A stretch of 64,000 nt of DNA from Micromonospora luteifusca (GTDB lineage Bacteria; Actinomycetota; Actinomycetes; Mycobacteriales; Micromonosporaceae): contig NZ_JAFBBP010000001.1 in NCBI RefSeq assembly GCF_016907275.1, positions 620,001 to 684,000 on the forward strand, given 5' to 3'. A model generated the notes under the pieces. It made no database searches and was not told the DNA's origin. It was given only the letters and a program-made list of their open reading frames with translations. Numbering within the stretch: position 1 is the stretch's first letter; each line of letters opens with the position of its first letter. A program made the translations under genes and the position numbers. Positions 51,595-60,687 of the stretch are shown here, one piece after another.

Positions 51595-52274
51595 ACGACG
51601 GTGTACCGGCCGACGACAATGCCGGCGTCGGCGCGTACGCCGGTGTCGGTGCCGGTCTTGTTCATCACCTGGACGCCCTCGACCGACCAGGGGTCGTGGC
51701 CGATGGTGTCGGCGACGAGCGTGCGGTCGGTGTTCCGGGCGAGCCATCCGCGCAGCAGTCCGGACGCCCGCTGGCCCTGCCAGGAGCCGGTCGCCACGTC
51801 GAGGAGGAAGGTGCAGAGGTCGTGGGCGGTGCCGGTGGCGAACGTCGGTGGTACGCCCGGGCCTCGGGCGGCCCGGATCCGGTCGTGCACGGTGGTGTCC
51901 CGAAGGCCACTGCGGCAGGCCAACTCCTGAACGGCATCGAGGGTCACCAGCCGCAGCAGGGCGTTCGTTGCCGCGTTGTCGCTCACCGCGGCGACCGCCG
52001 TGGTGAGGTCGGCGACGGTCCACCGTCGTGGCGCGAGGTGGCCGAGCAGACCGGTTCCGCCGAGTGCCCGGTCGTCGTCGAGCAGTTCGACCGGCTGGTC
52101 GGGCGCGAGGGTGCCGTCGGCGAGGCGACGGGCCACTTCGCCGAGCAGCAGCAGCTTGCCGACGCTGGCGAGCGGCAGCACGAGACCCGGGTCGAGCGAG
52201 AGGACGCGCTGGTCGTCCAGCCGTCGCACCATGGCACCGACCCGGACGGGGGCGGCCGGACCGTCGGCGGTCAC
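51471..52274 (-). CDS. Cytoplasmic serine hydrolase of the class A beta-lactamase fold
   Basis: 267 residues without a signal peptide. Penicillin-recognising motifs are complete: SVGK (nucleophile Ser, Lys) in LPLASVGKLLLL near 38, SDN in AAVSDNAATNALL near 98, and KTG in QVMNKTGTDTGV near 205. The class A omega-loop Glu is not evident, so deacylation may differ from that of true beta-lactamases. It starts with GTG overlapping the stop of the D-aminoacylase gene (GTGA), the last member of a five-gene coupled operon. Lack of export argues for hydrolysis of an imported D-amino-acid amide or peptide rather than periplasmic drug resistance. Its end overlaps the convergent lysR gene. Confidence 0.88.
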   Translation of the reverse strand: MTADGPAAPVRVGAMVRRLDDQRVLSLDPGLVLPLASVGKLLLLGEVARRLADGTLAPDQPVELLDDDRALGGTGLLGHLAPRRWTVADLTTAVAAVSDNAATNALLRLVTLDAVQELACRSGLRDTTVHDRIRAARGPGVPPTFATGTAHDLCTFLLDVATGSWQGQRASGLLRGWLARNTDRTLVADTIGHDPWSVEGVQVMNKTGTDTGVRADAGIVVGRYTVVYAVVAAFPSGAERAAVGELRRWGTTVDRLARTHGQRSTSS

Positions 52275-53890
52275 GTCTGCCTCGGTGGGGCAGGCTCGCG
52301 GTCCGCCACGGCCAGCACCCGACCCGGTCGGGCGTCGGTGACCCGGTCGCCGTCCACGACGACCCGGCCGCCGACGACGACGTACCGGACACCATGTGGC
52401 GGCGCGAGCGGGTCGTCGTAGGTCGCGCCGTCGGCGGTCTGCGCGGGGTCGAGGACCACGAGGTCCGCCGCGTACCCGTCGGCGAGCAGACCGCGCTCGG
52501 CCAGGCCGAAGCGGCGGGCGGGCATCCCGGTCATCTTGTGCACGGCCTCGGTCAGGCTCAGCAGGCCCACGTCACGGACGTAGTGGCCGAGCACCCGGGC
52601 GAAGCTGCCCGCCCAGCGCGGGTGGGGCCGCCCCGGCTTGGGCACGCCGTCGGAGCAGAGCATCGCCAGTGGGCTGGCGAGTACGCGCCGCACGTCGTCC
52701 TCCCGCATCGAGTGGCTGAGGATCGTCACGTTGCCGGCCTCGGCCGCGAGGAGGTCGCAGACGCAGTCGACGGGGTCGGCGCCCCGGGCGGCGGCGAGAT
52801 CGGCGATGGTACGCCCCTCGACGTCCGGGCTGGTCGGGGCGGACGCGACCCTGATCAGGTCCCAGCCGCCGTTGCCGACGGTGTTCTCCCAGCCGGGCAG
52901 CCCGGAGGCCAGGTCGGTCCGGATCCGGTCCCGAACCGTCGCCTCTCGGACGGCGGTGAGCATCGCCGGCACGCCGTCGGCGATGACCCAGGGCGGGAGC
53001 AGGGCGTGCAGGGCGGTGCTGCCGGCGGTGTACGGGTAGACGTCGCAGAGGACGTCCAGCCCGTCGGCCCGGGCCTGCTCGAGTCGGGCCAGGGTACGCA
53101 CCGTGGCCCCCCAGGAGCCTCGCCCGGCCGTCTTGTGGTGTGAGATCTGGAGTGCGGCCCCGGCCGCCGTGGCGATCTCGATCGCCTCCTCCAGCGCCGA
53201 CTCGACCTGCGACATCTCGTCGCGCAGATGCGTCACGTACGGCTTGCCGTGAGCGGCGGCGACCCGGGCGAGCGCGATGACCTCGTCGGTGCCGGCGTTG
53301 ACTCCGGGCGAGTAGATCAGTCCGGTGGAGAGCCCTGCCGCGCCGGCGGTGAGCGCCTCGTCGAGCAACGTGCACATGCGCCGGAGCTCGTCGGCGGTGG
53401 CCCTTCGCTGCGCGAAGCCGACGACCGCGGCGCGGAGCGTGCCGTGGCCCACCAGGGCGGCGAGGTGGTTGCGCCGGGCCGAGCCTTGCGCGGCGGCGAA
53501 CTCCGCGAAGGACACGTACGTCGACGCGGGCGGGCCGAACGTCGCGGCGACCAGGTCCCGCACCGTCTCGGCGTGCATCGCCGGGACGGGGAAGGGACTG
53601 ATCCCGCAGTTCCCGCAGATCTCGGTGGTGACGCCCTGGCGCAGCGGCGCGAGGCGCAGCATCTCTCGCTGCTCGTCGTCGCCCGCGAGCAGGTCGGAGT
53701 GGGTGTGCACGTCGATGAAGCCCGGGGTGACGACCAGGCCGCCGGCGTCCACGACCGTGGCGGCGGAGCCGCCGCTGCCCGCTGGCAGCAGCAGCAACCG
53801 GCCGTCCCGCACCCCCACGTCGGCGCTGCGGGCCGGCGAGCCGCTGCCGTCGATGACTTCCCCGCCAGTGATCAGCAGGTCGAGCACCAT
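52271..53890 (-). CDS. N-acyl-D-amino-acid deacylase (D-aminoacylase, amidohydrolase)
   Basis: 539 residues of the amidohydrolase superfamily. The beta-sandwich N-terminus leads to the metal motif GFIDVHTHSDL near 62. The D-aminoacylase-specific EICGNCGISPFP has the metal-binding Cys. THLRDE, LQISHHKTAG, ILSHSMRED and MLCSDGVPKPG carry further His/Asp ligands, and ADLVVLDP closes the fold. It hydrolyses N-acyl-D-amino acids (or D-aminoacyl peptides) to free D-amino acid. The ATG at 53890 overlaps the ATPase stop (TGATG); a GTG one codon earlier is equally possible. Located after polar-amino-acid ABC genes, it probably processes what they import. Confidence 0.93.
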   Translation of the reverse strand: MVLDLLITGGEVIDGSGSPARSADVGVRDGRLLLLPAGSGGSAATVVDAGGLVVTPGFIDVHTHSDLLAGDDEQREMLRLAPLRQGVTTEICGNCGISPFPVPAMHAETVRDLVAATFGPPASTYVSFAEFAAAQGSARRNHLAALVGHGTLRAAVVGFAQRRATADELRRMCTLLDEALTAGAAGLSTGLIYSPGVNAGTDEVIALARVAAAHGKPYVTHLRDEMSQVESALEEAIEIATAAGAALQISHHKTAGRGSWGATVRTLARLEQARADGLDVLCDVYPYTAGSTALHALLPPWVIADGVPAMLTAVREATVRDRIRTDLASGLPGWENTVGNGGWDLIRVASAPTSPDVEGRTIADLAAARGADPVDCVCDLLAAEAGNVTILSHSMREDDVRRVLASPLAMLCSDGVPKPGRPHPRWAGSFARVLGHYVRDVGLLSLTEAVHKMTGMPARRFGLAERGLLADGYAADLVVLDPAQTADGATYDDPLAPPHGVRYVVVGGRVVVDGDRVTDARPGRVLAVADREPAPPRQT

Positions 53891-54654
53891 CACAGCACCT
53901 TCGACAGGAACGCGCGGGTCCGTTCGTGCGTCGGCGCGGCGAGAACATCCCGCGGCGGGCCCTCCTCGATGATCACACCGTCGTCCATGAAGACCAGGTG
54001 GTCGCCGACCTCGCGGGCGAACCCCATCTCGTGGGTCACCACGATCATCGTCATGCCGCTTGCCGCCAGGTCCTTCATCACCTCCAACACCTCGCCGACC
54101 AGTTCGGGATCGAGCGCCGAGGTCGGCTCGTCGAAGAGCATCAGCTTCGGCGACATCGCCAGGGACCGCGCGATGGCCACCCGCTGCTGCTGCCCGCCGG
54201 AGAGCTGCGCCGGGTAGTGGTGCGCCCGGTCGGCGAGCCCCACCCGGTCGAGCAGGTCACCGGCGCGCTTGCGTGCGTCGGCCACCCGGGCGCCCTTCAC
54301 GGCGACCAGGCCCTCCATCACGTTTCCCAGCGCGGTGCGGTGCGGGAAGAGGTGGAACCGCTGGAACACCATGCCGATCGACTCGCGCTGGCGGCGCAGC
54401 CGGGCATCCGGCAGCGGCCGCAGTCGCCCGCCGCGCTCCTCGTATCCGATCAGCTCGCCGTCGACGTAGATCCGGCCCGCCTGCGGCTCCTCAAGGTGGT
54501 TGAGGCAGCGCAGCAGGGTGGACTTGCCGGAGCCGGAGGGGCCGACCACGCAGACCACCTGGCCACGCTCGATGACCAGGTCGATGCCGCGCAGCACCTC
54601 CAGTCGACCGAAGCTCTTGCGTACCTGCTGGCACCGCACCATCGGCGCGGTCAT
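53890..54654 (-). CDS. Polar amino acid ABC transporter ATPase (GlnQ/ArtP-like)
   Basis: 254 residues. Walker [17 protein letters not shown]-loop [17 protein letters not shown], signature [17 protein letters not shown], Walker [21 protein letters not shown] and switch VVTHEMGFA are all present. The VFQxFHLFPH and [10 protein letters not shown] forms are typical of the polar amino acid uptake family. It energises the permease encoded immediately upstream, with which it overlaps by 4 bp. Confidence 0.95.
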   Translation of the reverse strand: MTAPMVRCQQVRKSFGRLEVLRGIDLVIERGQVVCVVGPSGSGKSTLLRCLNHLEEPQAGRIYVDGELIGYEERGGRLRPLPDARLRRQRESIGMVFQRFHLFPHRTALGNVMEGLVAVKGARVADARKRAGDLLDRVGLADRAHHYPAQLSGGQQQRVAIARSLAMSPKLMLFDEPTSALDPELVGEVLEVMKDLAASGMTMIVVTHEMGFAREVGDHLVFMDDGVIIEEGPPRDVLAAPTHERTRAFLSKVL

Positions 54655-55619
54655 CGCGCGATCCCGGTGAAGCGCAGGTTGCGGCCGATGCGTCCACGCA
54701 GCGTGCCGGGCACGGTGGTCCCGAAGCCCCGGCTGAACCGGCGTTCCAGGAAGTACTGGCCGACGCTGGCGACGGTGGTGAGGACCAGGTACCAGATGGA
54801 CGCGACGATGAGCAGAGCGATCACCTCGAAGTTGGTCAGGTAGAGCCGCTGGGCGACGGTGAGCAGGTCGGCCCCGGCGATCACCGAGACCAGCGAGGTG
54901 GTCTTGAGCATCGAGATGAACTGGTTGCCGGTGGGCGGGACGATGATCCGCATCGCCTGTGGCAGCACCACTCGCCTCATGATCTTCGGGCGGGACATAC
55001 CGAGGGCCGCGGCGGCCTCCTGCTGGCCCGGATCGACAGCGCGGAGTCCGGCACGGACGATCTCACTCATGTAGGCGCCCTCGTTGATGCTGAGCCCGAG
55101 CAGCGCCGCGACGAAGCCCGTGACGAGGGCGTTCGTCTCCCAGGTCACCAGCTTCGGGCCACCGAACGGCACGCCGAGGCCGATCTCCGGGAAGATCAGC
55201 GCGATGTTGAACCAGAAGATCAGCTGGACCAGGAGTGGCGTGCCCCGGAAGAACCAGACGTAGGCCGTGGCGCCGGTACGCAGGATCCGGCTGTCGGAGA
55301 TCTGCATCAGGGCCACCACCACGCCGAGGACCACGCCGATCAGCATCGACGCGACCGTGAGTTGGATGGTGACCCACAGGCCTTCCAGGATGACCCGGTC
55401 GAACTGGTAGTCGGCGACGATGTCCCAGTGCAGGTTGGGGTTGATGGCGATGGACCAACCCAGCCAGACCAGGACGAGAGCGACCACCCCGGCGGCCAGC
55501 CACCGTCCGGGTCGGACGGGGTGGCTGATCCGGTTGGCTTGCGGGGCGTCCGACCCCGCGGGCGCCGGGTCCGCGGCCCGCACCCGCTCGTCAGATGTAC
55601 GGTCCACGGGCGTGCTCAC
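54651..55619 (-). CDS. Polar amino acid ABC transporter permease (HisM/GlnP-like)
   Basis: 322 residues. A long polar N-terminal tail (about 1-40) precedes five to six transmembrane helices. The membrane-domain signature [31 protein letters not shown] and the EAA loop [29 protein letters not shown] identify the family. A single permease gene implies a homodimer. The GTG start at 55619 overlaps the TGA of the binding-protein gene (GTGA). It is part of the D-amino-acid conjugate uptake operon. Confidence 0.93.
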   Translation of the reverse strand: MSTPVDRTSDERVRAADPAPAGSDAPQANRISHPVRPGRWLAAGVVALVLVWLGWSIAINPNLHWDIVADYQFDRVILEGLWVTIQLTVASMLIGVVLGVVVALMQISDSRILRTGATAYVWFFRGTPLLVQLIFWFNIALIFPEIGLGVPFGGPKLVTWETNALVTGFVAALLGLSINEGAYMSEIVRAGLRAVDPGQQEAAAALGMSRPKIMRRVVLPQAMRIIVPPTGNQFISMLKTTSLVSVIAGADLLTVAQRLYLTNFEVIALLIVASIWYLVLTTVASVGQYFLERRFSRGFGTTVPGTLRGRIGRNLRFTGIAR

Positions 55620-56503
55620 TTCTGGTCGTTGACGGTGGCAGCCTGGATGGCGCTGCCCGTCACGCCCCACCTCTCCAGGATCTTCGTGTACTCACCGCTG
55701 TCGATCAACTCCTGGAGTGCTCGCTGCACCGCGTCGCGCAACTGGCTGTCCTTCTTGTCGACCGCGATGCCCCACGGTCCGGCCTCGTACTGGGCCTCCA
55801 GCACCTCGTACTTGCCGCTCTCCTGGGCGAGCATCTTGGCGACCGGGTAGTCGACGATGGTGGCGACGGCCCGGCCGGCGTCGATCTGGAGCAGACCGGT
55901 GGGCGCGTCCTCGCTCTGCGAGATCGTCATCTTCTTGGCGCACGTGGCGTTCTGCCCCTCGCCGATGGCGAGGTTGGAACTGCCCTTGGCCAGAACGACG
56001 GCGCGGCCGCACAGGTCGGCGAGATCCTTGACGCCGGCGGGGTTGCCCTTGGCCACCATGATCGAGCCACCGGCCTGGAAGTAGTCGACGAAGTCGACCG
56101 CCTTGCGCCGTTCCTCGGTGTCGCTCATCGACGACATCGCCAGGTCCCAGCGGTCGGCCTGCAGGCCGGGGATGAGACCGGGGAAGCTGGCGTTGGTCAT
56201 CTCCAGCTTGAGGCCGAGCCGCCCGGCGATGGCCGCGGCCAGTTCCGGGTCGACGCCGGTCAAATCCTGCGTGCCCTTCTTGTACATCTCCATCGGCGGG
56301 TAGCCCTCGGCGGTGGCGACCCGGAGGGCACCCTTCTCCTTCATGGCAGCGGGCACGAGGTCGGCGGCCTTCGCGTCGGCGGCGACGGAGGCCGCGCCGC
56401 CGGACTGCGGCGTCTGCCCGCTCGTCGAGCGGCCACAACCCGTCGCCGCGATCGAGATGGTGACGAGACCGATGATGACGTGGAGCGCACGCTTCCTGAG
56501 CAC
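55616..56503 (-). CDS. Lipoprotein solute-binding protein (SBP_bac_3)
   Basis: 295 residues. The type II signal peptide ends in the lipobox AATGC near residue 23. The mature protein has the family-3 fold: LRVATAEGYPPMEMYKKGTQDLTGVDPELAAAIAGRLGLKLEMTNASFPGLIPGLQADRWDLAMSSMSDTEERRKAVDFVDYF. It starts at GTG after AGGAGG. It captures an amino-acid-like solute for the downstream permease/ATPase. Given the operon's deacylase, N-acyl-D-amino acids or D-dipeptides are the best guess. It is the first gene of the operon. Confidence 0.93.
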   Translation of the reverse strand: MLRKRALHVIIGLVTISIAATGCGRSTSGQTPQSGGAASVAADAKAADLVPAAMKEKGALRVATAEGYPPMEMYKKGTQDLTGVDPELAAAIAGRLGLKLEMTNASFPGLIPGLQADRWDLAMSSMSDTEERRKAVDFVDYFQAGGSIMVAKGNPAGVKDLADLCGRAVVLAKGSSNLAIGEGQNATCAKKMTISQSEDAPTGLLQIDAGRAVATIVDYPVAKMLAQESGKYEVLEAQYEAGPWGIAVDKKDSQLRDAVQRALQELIDSGEYTKILERWGVTGSAIQAATVNDQK

Positions 56504-56649
56504 GGCAAACCTCCTGGCTAAGCGACTGGCCGGGACCTTATCCGGGATCCGCCAGCGTGAACAGCCTGAGTGCTCTGCATGGTGTGCATCGAAAAACTCG
56601 GTGCTGAGTTGCCCTCCAACGGGACCTGGATGACCTGCGCCCGGGATTC

Positions 56650-57288
56650 CTAGCCCCGACCGCGGTCCGGCGCGGCGATCAGCGAGTCCAGATGACGGCG
56701 CAGGACGGCGCGCAGCAGGTCCGGTGTGAAGCGTCGCGGGAACAACACGGCCTGCAGGCCCAGGCCGTCGAGCAGGGCACGCAGGCGGACGGTCTCCAAG
56801 TCGACGTCGAGATCCGCAGGCAGGCCGCCGGACGCCTGCGCGCCCTGCAGTGTGCGAAGAACCAGTTTCTGCAGGGTCTGCTGCATCGCCTCGGCGTGGG
56901 TGAGCAGCGAAGGACGAGTCCGGGCCGCCGTGCTGAACGTGTGCCGGAGAAGCACCTCGTCGCGTCGTACGTCGTCGAGCGGCAGGAACTCGGCGAGGAG
57001 TTCCTCGGTGCGGCGGCGTCGCTCGTCGCGGCTGCCGCCGGACCCACCGAGCAGGCGCTCGGCGTGCGCCCAGACGCGCTCACCGACGCGGCGTCCGTGC
57101 TCCTGCACCGCGAAGATCATCAACTCGTCGTGGTCGGTGAAGTAGTGCCGAACAGATCCGACGGCCAGCCCCGCCTCGTCGGCCACATTGCGCAGGGTGG
57201 CCGCTTCCAGGCCATAGCGCGCGACGACGGTGTGCACCGCGTCGGCCACCGCACGACGGCGCTCCTGGGGATCGACGATCTTTGGCAT
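56650..57288 (-). CDS. TetR-family transcriptional regulator
   Basis: 212 residues from MPKIVDPQERR at 57288. The HTH is ERRRAVADAVHTVVARYGLEAATLRNVADEAGLAVGSVRHYFTDHDELMIFAVQEH. The C-terminal domain resembles BetI/TetR_C_6 types (DLDVDLETVRLRALLDGLGLQAVL). It is divergent from a small membrane protein gene. The 68-bp gap contains two 13-bp direct repeats, the probable operator, through which it would repress both genes. Confidence 0.92.
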   Translation of the reverse strand: MPKIVDPQERRRAVADAVHTVVARYGLEAATLRNVADEAGLAVGSVRHYFTDHDELMIFAVQEHGRRVGERVWAHAERLLGGSGGSRDERRRRTEELLAEFLPLDDVRRDEVLLRHTFSTAARTRPSLLTHAEAMQQTLQKLVLRTLQGAQASGGLPADLDVDLETVRLRALLDGLGLQAVLFPRRFTPDLLRAVLRRHLDSLIAAPDRGRG

Positions 57289-57301
57289 GAGGTCTTTATA
57301 G

Positions 57302-57338
57302 CACGGCCATGCCATGATAATTTGACACGGCAGTGCCA
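57302..57338. promoter_or_regulatory. Direct-repeat TetR operator candidate
   Basis: CACGGCCATGCCA (57302-57314) and CACGGCAGTGCCA (57326-57338) lie 24 bp apart centre to centre, about two helical turns. Each is an imperfect palindrome. GATAAT at 57316 between them may be the plus-strand -10. Confidence 0.5.
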
Positions 57339-57356
57339 CAAACGGGAGGTGCAGCA

Positions 57357-57830
57357 GTGAGCGGCTGGGTCCTGGCGGCGATCATCACCCTTGCGCTGAT
57401 CGCCATCGTGGTAAAGCGGCTGATCGGCGAGCCACTGAACGGGCGCGACCTGTGGGCGCCGCCGGTGATCCTCACCGCCATCGGCCTCTACACCCTGCTC
57501 AAGACCGACGGCCTCCACGCTGACGACTACGCCTGGCTGGTCGGGGGCTCCACATTGGGTCTCGCACTCGGCTATCTGCGCGGCTCGCTCGTCGTGGTCT
57601 ACGAGAAGCGCGGCTTCCTGTGGCAGCGCTACCGCGGCCGGACCTTCGTGGCCATCGTCGGCACGCTTGTCGTGATGCTCGGCTACGGCCTGCTTGCCGA
57701 CAAGGTCGGCATGCAATCGGCGGCTCGCCCGATCCAGCTCTCCATCGGCATCAGCTTCATCGGCGAGGCGCTGGCCGTGACCCGCCAGGGCATCGCCCTG
57801 CGGGTGCCGTTCGCCCCCGAACGTCGATGA
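57357..57830 (+). CDS. Small DUF1453/CcdC-like membrane protein
   Basis: 157 residues with four to five hydrophobic helices (VSGWVLAAIITLALIAIVV, LWAPPVILTAIGLYTLL, YAWLVGGSTLGLALGYLRG, FVAIVGTLVVMLGYGLLA, LSIGISFIGEALAV). GYLRGSLVVVYEKRGFLWQRYR lies in a cytoplasmic loop. The pattern fits DUF1453/CcdC-like proteins of unknown function. The GTG at 57357 is chosen because GGGAGG precedes it by 7 bases. Likely the target of the divergent TetR repressor. Confidence 0.78.
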   Translation: MSGWVLAAIITLALIAIVVKRLIGEPLNGRDLWAPPVILTAIGLYTLLKTDGLHADDYAWLVGGSTLGLALGYLRGSLVVVYEKRGFLWQRYRGRTFVAIVGTLVVMLGYGLLADKVGMQSAARPIQLSIGISFIGEALAVTRQGIALRVPFAPERR

Positions 57831-58137
57831 CGACATCGTCCTCGCCGAATAACACCAACACCGTTTCGCGGCAACTTCTTCATACGGTCCCGAGACATTT
57901 CTCACTGCTCGGCGTCATTTCCGCTGGCCGGAGAGGACGCGCTCGACCAACCCCGCAGAACCGGCGACATCATCCCTGTTCGCATTGAACCTCGCATACT
58001 TTGGATGACCGAGAACTATCCGGAATCTGTCGAGATCTACTCAGCTGTCCCCATGGCGGCTTGTCTGCTTTCGATGCCATCGCGACCCATTCGCCCCGCC
58101 CTACCGGCCCTCGCGATGCCGGAAACGAGACTGTTCC
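57831..58137. other. Intergenic region before the SARP gene
   Basis: About 300 bp without a supported gene on either strand. Composition is slightly less GC-rich. It forms the left edge of the biosynthetic cluster. Confidence 0.5.
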
Positions 58138-58166
58138 TCGACGATGCGGTTGACCATGACTACAAT
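58138..58166 (+). promoter_or_regulatory. SARP gene promoter
   Basis: TCGACG (58138-58143), 17-bp spacer, TACAAT (58161-58166). Two TTGACnATGA direct copies (58150 and 58166) overlap the start region and may bind a regulator, including the SARP itself. Confidence 0.5.
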
Positions 58167-58190
58167 TGACATGAGTCGACGTTTCGAAAA

Positions 58191-59003
58191 ATGGGGTATG
58201 AGTTGCGAGTCACACTCTTTGGTACCTCCTTGCTGCAAAACGGGCATCAGCGCAGTCAGATCACCCGCGCCCAGAACAGGGGCCTGCTGGCGCTTCTGGC
58301 GCTCAATGCAAATATCTTTGTCACGTATGACTGGGCGATCGAGGCACTGTGGGGCGGCCGCCCCCCGTCCAGCGCACGGACCCAGATCCACACCGGGGTG
58401 CACGCGATCCGACGCGCCCTGCGCAAGCTGGCCGCAGAAGACCTGCTGACCAGCAACTCCTGTGGCTACGCGCTACGGATCGACCCGGGTCAGGTGGACG
58501 CGACCCTGTTCGAGCGGAAGGTCCAACAGGCCCGGTCGGCCTCCGCCGTCGACAACCACGACGAGGCGACGACGCTCCTGGAGGAGGGCTTGGCCCTGTG
58601 GAGCGGCCCGGCGCTCGGTGACGCCGCCGGCGCCTTCGTGGCTGGCGCCCGACAACGGCTCGACCAGCAGCGCGCCAGCGCGATCGAAGACCTCATCGCG
58701 CTGGAGATGCGGGCCGGAAGGCACACGGACGTCGTCGACCGGTTCTCTGCGGTGATCGATCAGTTTCCGTTGCGGGAAAGATTGCGCGGCCAGTTGATGC
58801 TGGCGCAGTTCCGGGCCGGCAACAAGGTCGCCGCCATTGAGAATTACCAACAGTTCCGCACACAATTGGCGGACAAAATCGGCCTCGACCCGAGTCCGCA
58901 ATTGCGCGCGCTGCAGCACGCGATCATTCGGGACGACATCTCGCTCGACGGCAGCGCCCAGCAGTTCGCCACCCCGTTCGACTCGGCGATTCCCGTGGTG
59001 TGA
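58191..59003 (+). CDS. SARP-family pathway-specific activator
   Basis: 270 residues, the length of small SARPs. The OmpR-type DNA-binding domain (1-98; RVTLFGTSLLQNGHQRSQITRAQNRGLLALLALNANIFVTYDWAIEALWGGRPPSSARTQIHTGVHAIRRAL) precedes a bacterial transcriptional activator domain (about 100-255; VDATLFERKVQQAR, IEDLIALEMRAGRHTDVVDRF, LRERLRGQLMLAQFRAGNKVAAIENYQQFRTQLADKIGLDPSP). Such proteins bind heptameric direct repeats and switch on antibiotic gene clusters. It is convergent with the biosynthetic genes across a strong terminator. The start lacks a clear Shine-Dalgarno. Confidence 0.92.
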   Translation: MGYELRVTLFGTSLLQNGHQRSQITRAQNRGLLALLALNANIFVTYDWAIEALWGGRPPSSARTQIHTGVHAIRRALRKLAAEDLLTSNSCGYALRIDPGQVDATLFERKVQQARSASAVDNHDEATTLLEEGLALWSGPALGDAAGAFVAGARQRLDQQRASAIEDLIALEMRAGRHTDVVDRFSAVIDQFPLRERLRGQLMLAQFRAGNKVAAIENYQQFRTQLADKIGLDPSPQLRALQHAIIRDDISLDGSAQQFATPFDSAIPVV

Positions 59004-59035
59004 GCTGTTCAACCCATTACATTGATGTGACGTAT

Positions 59036-59087
59036 CCCGCTGATCGGTCGCCGGACACCATGGGCAGGTCGGCGACCGATCAGCGGG
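59036..59087. terminator. Perfect 18-bp stem terminator
   Basis: Arms CCCGCTGATCGGTCGCCG and CGGCGACCGATCAGCGGG pair exactly around a 16-base loop between the convergent SARP and flavin reductase genes. Confidence 0.85.
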
Positions 59088-59100
59088 CCATCGAGTGTCG

Positions 59101-59622
59101 TCAGCATCTGGTCAACCGACTGCGCACGAAAAGCAGCGGCTCCGTGTCAGACAGCAGATCGAAGTCCCGGACCGCGGCGATGTACAGCGTGTGGTCCCCG
59201 GCGGCCGCGGCTTCGGTCACCCTGCACTCGAAATAGCCAATGCCGTCCAGGAGGATGGGCGCCCCACTGTGCGGGGCGGGCCGCCAACGCAGATCCGCGA
59301 AGGCGGTCACCCCGGTCGGCCGGTCGCTGCGCGCAAACCGGCGGGCCGTCTCGGCCTGGTCCGCACCGAGAATGTTGACCACGAAGTTGCCCGCGTTGCC
59401 GACGCTCGTCCGCGCCCGCCCGTCGGTGACGAGTGAGACCAGCACCAGCAGCGGGTCTGTCGACACCGTGACGAACGAGTTGACGGTGGTGCCGAGCAGT
59501 TCACCGGGGTGCCCGGTGGTCAGCACCGTCACGCCGGTCGCGAAGTGTCCGGCCACCTGGCGGAAACGGTCAGGACTCAACCGGCCCTCGCTGTCGGTCG
59601 TCGCGGCCGTCGGACTCGTCAT
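59101..59622 (-). CDS. NAD(P)H:FMN flavin reductase
   Basis: 173 residues of the HpaC/flavin_reduct domain family. FRQVAGHFATGVTVLTTGHPGELLGTTVNSFVTVSTDPLLVLVSL is the FMN-binding N-terminal half, FVVNILGADQAETARRFA the middle, and HTLYIAAVRDF the C-terminal strand. It supplies reduced flavin to a two-component monooxygenase. The ATG overlaps the stop of the luciferase-like monooxygenase gene (ATGA), a strong indication that the two proteins work together. Confidence 0.93.
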   Translation of the reverse strand: MTSPTAATTDSEGRLSPDRFRQVAGHFATGVTVLTTGHPGELLGTTVNSFVTVSTDPLLVLVSLVTDGRARTSVGNAGNFVVNILGADQAETARRFARSDRPTGVTAFADLRWRPAPHSGAPILLDGIGYFECRVTEAAAAGDHTLYIAAVRDFDLLSDTEPLLFVRSRLTRC

Positions 59623-60686
59623 CGCAGGGCTGTTTCCAGGCTCGCCGCGTACGGACGCAGCTCCCCCAGATGCTCCAGGCCCGACAGGACCCGCGCAGTG
59701 GGCACTCCGAAATCGATGAGGCAGGCGACCTCGTCAACGCCAGCGTCCGCCAGCCGGTCCAGCACCTTGCGGGCCTTCTCCGGCGCGCCGAGCAGGCCAC
59801 CATCGTCGACGTACCTGTCGAACGATCTGTCGATCAGGAAGTCGATGTCGGACGGGCGCATCTTCGCTGGATCGATCTTGCGGGCGCTGCCCGCCTGCGA
59901 ACCCAGCACCAGGCCGAGCGAGCTGCGCAGATAGTGCGTCAGAGGGCCGCGGACCAACTCGCGAACCTCATCCTCGCTGTCCCCCACGAAGGTGTGCACC
60001 ATGAGCACCACGTGTCCGGGGCGCTGCCCGGGCTCGGCCTGCTCGGCCGCCGCTTCGCGATATGCGGCGATCTTGTCAGCGAGCTCGGGAACGCTCTGAC
60101 CGAGCAGATGGGTGAGGAGTCCCGCACCGCTGCGACCTGCGGCGCGGAACGTCTCGATCCCCCCGGCACTGGTCACCCAGACCGGCAGCTCCGGCTGCAC
60201 GGGTGGCGGGTAGATCCGCAATTCCTGCTCCTGACCGACGCCGTCGGCGACGGTGATCGTCTCGCCCCGCCACAGCCGGCGCACCTGCTCCAAGTAGTCG
60301 ATCATGAGCTGGCGGCGGTTGTCATAGTTCTCCGGCCGTAGGGCGAAGTCCCGGGCGTGCCACCCCGACGCGAAGGAGAGCCCCACTCGACCACCGGACA
60401 GGTTGTCGACCACGGACCACTCCTCGGCGATCCGCAGCGGGTGGTGCAGCGGCGCGACGACACTTCCCGCTCGGATGCCGATGCGCGACGTGAGCTGCGC
60501 GACGGCAGCCGCCGTGACACTGGGGTTGGGATAGATCCCACCAAACGGATGGAAGTGCCGTTCCGGCATCCACACCGCGGAGAACCCATTGACGTCGGCG
60601 AACCGAGCACCCTCACGCAGCAGCTCGTACCGGTCGGCGTCGGCTTCGCAGCTGTCGTTGGCGAAATAGAAGAGGCTGAGATCCAC
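59619..60686 (-). CDS. Luciferase-like flavin monooxygenase, MupA/natural-product type
   Basis: 355 residues, bacterial luciferase TIM-barrel. The sequence MDLSLFYFANDS, GFSAVWMPERHFHPFGGIYPNPSVTAAAVAQLTSRIGIRAGSVVAPLHHPLRIAEEWSVVDNLSGGRVGLSFASGWHARDF matches, from memory, the subfamily found as a domain or stand-alone enzyme inside NRPS/PKS clusters (MupA-like). These enzymes hydroxylate or oxidatively rearrange carrier-bound or free intermediates using FMNH2 and oxygen. The coupled flavin reductase supplies the cofactor. It begins 1 bp after the kinase-like gene stop, so the operon is tight. The exact reaction cannot be read from sequence. Confidence 0.93.
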   Translation of the reverse strand: MDLSLFYFANDSCEADADRYELLREGARFADVNGFSAVWMPERHFHPFGGIYPNPSVTAAAVAQLTSRIGIRAGSVVAPLHHPLRIAEEWSVVDNLSGGRVGLSFASGWHARDFALRPENYDNRRQLMIDYLEQVRRLWRGETITVADGVGQEQELRIYPPPVQPELPVWVTSAGGIETFRAAGRSGAGLLTHLLGQSVPELADKIAAYREAAAEQAEPGQRPGHVVLMVHTFVGDSEDEVRELVRGPLTHYLRSSLGLVLGSQAGSARKIDPAKMRPSDIDFLIDRSFDRYVDDGGLLGAPEKARKVLDRLADAGVDEVACLIDFGVPTARVLSGLEHLGELRPYAASLETALR

Positions 60687-60687
60687 T

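Noticed and set aside
51471..52274. Class A beta-lactamase conferring antibiotic resistance
   Set aside because: No signal peptide, no clear omega-loop Glu, and operon context of D-amino-acid metabolism.
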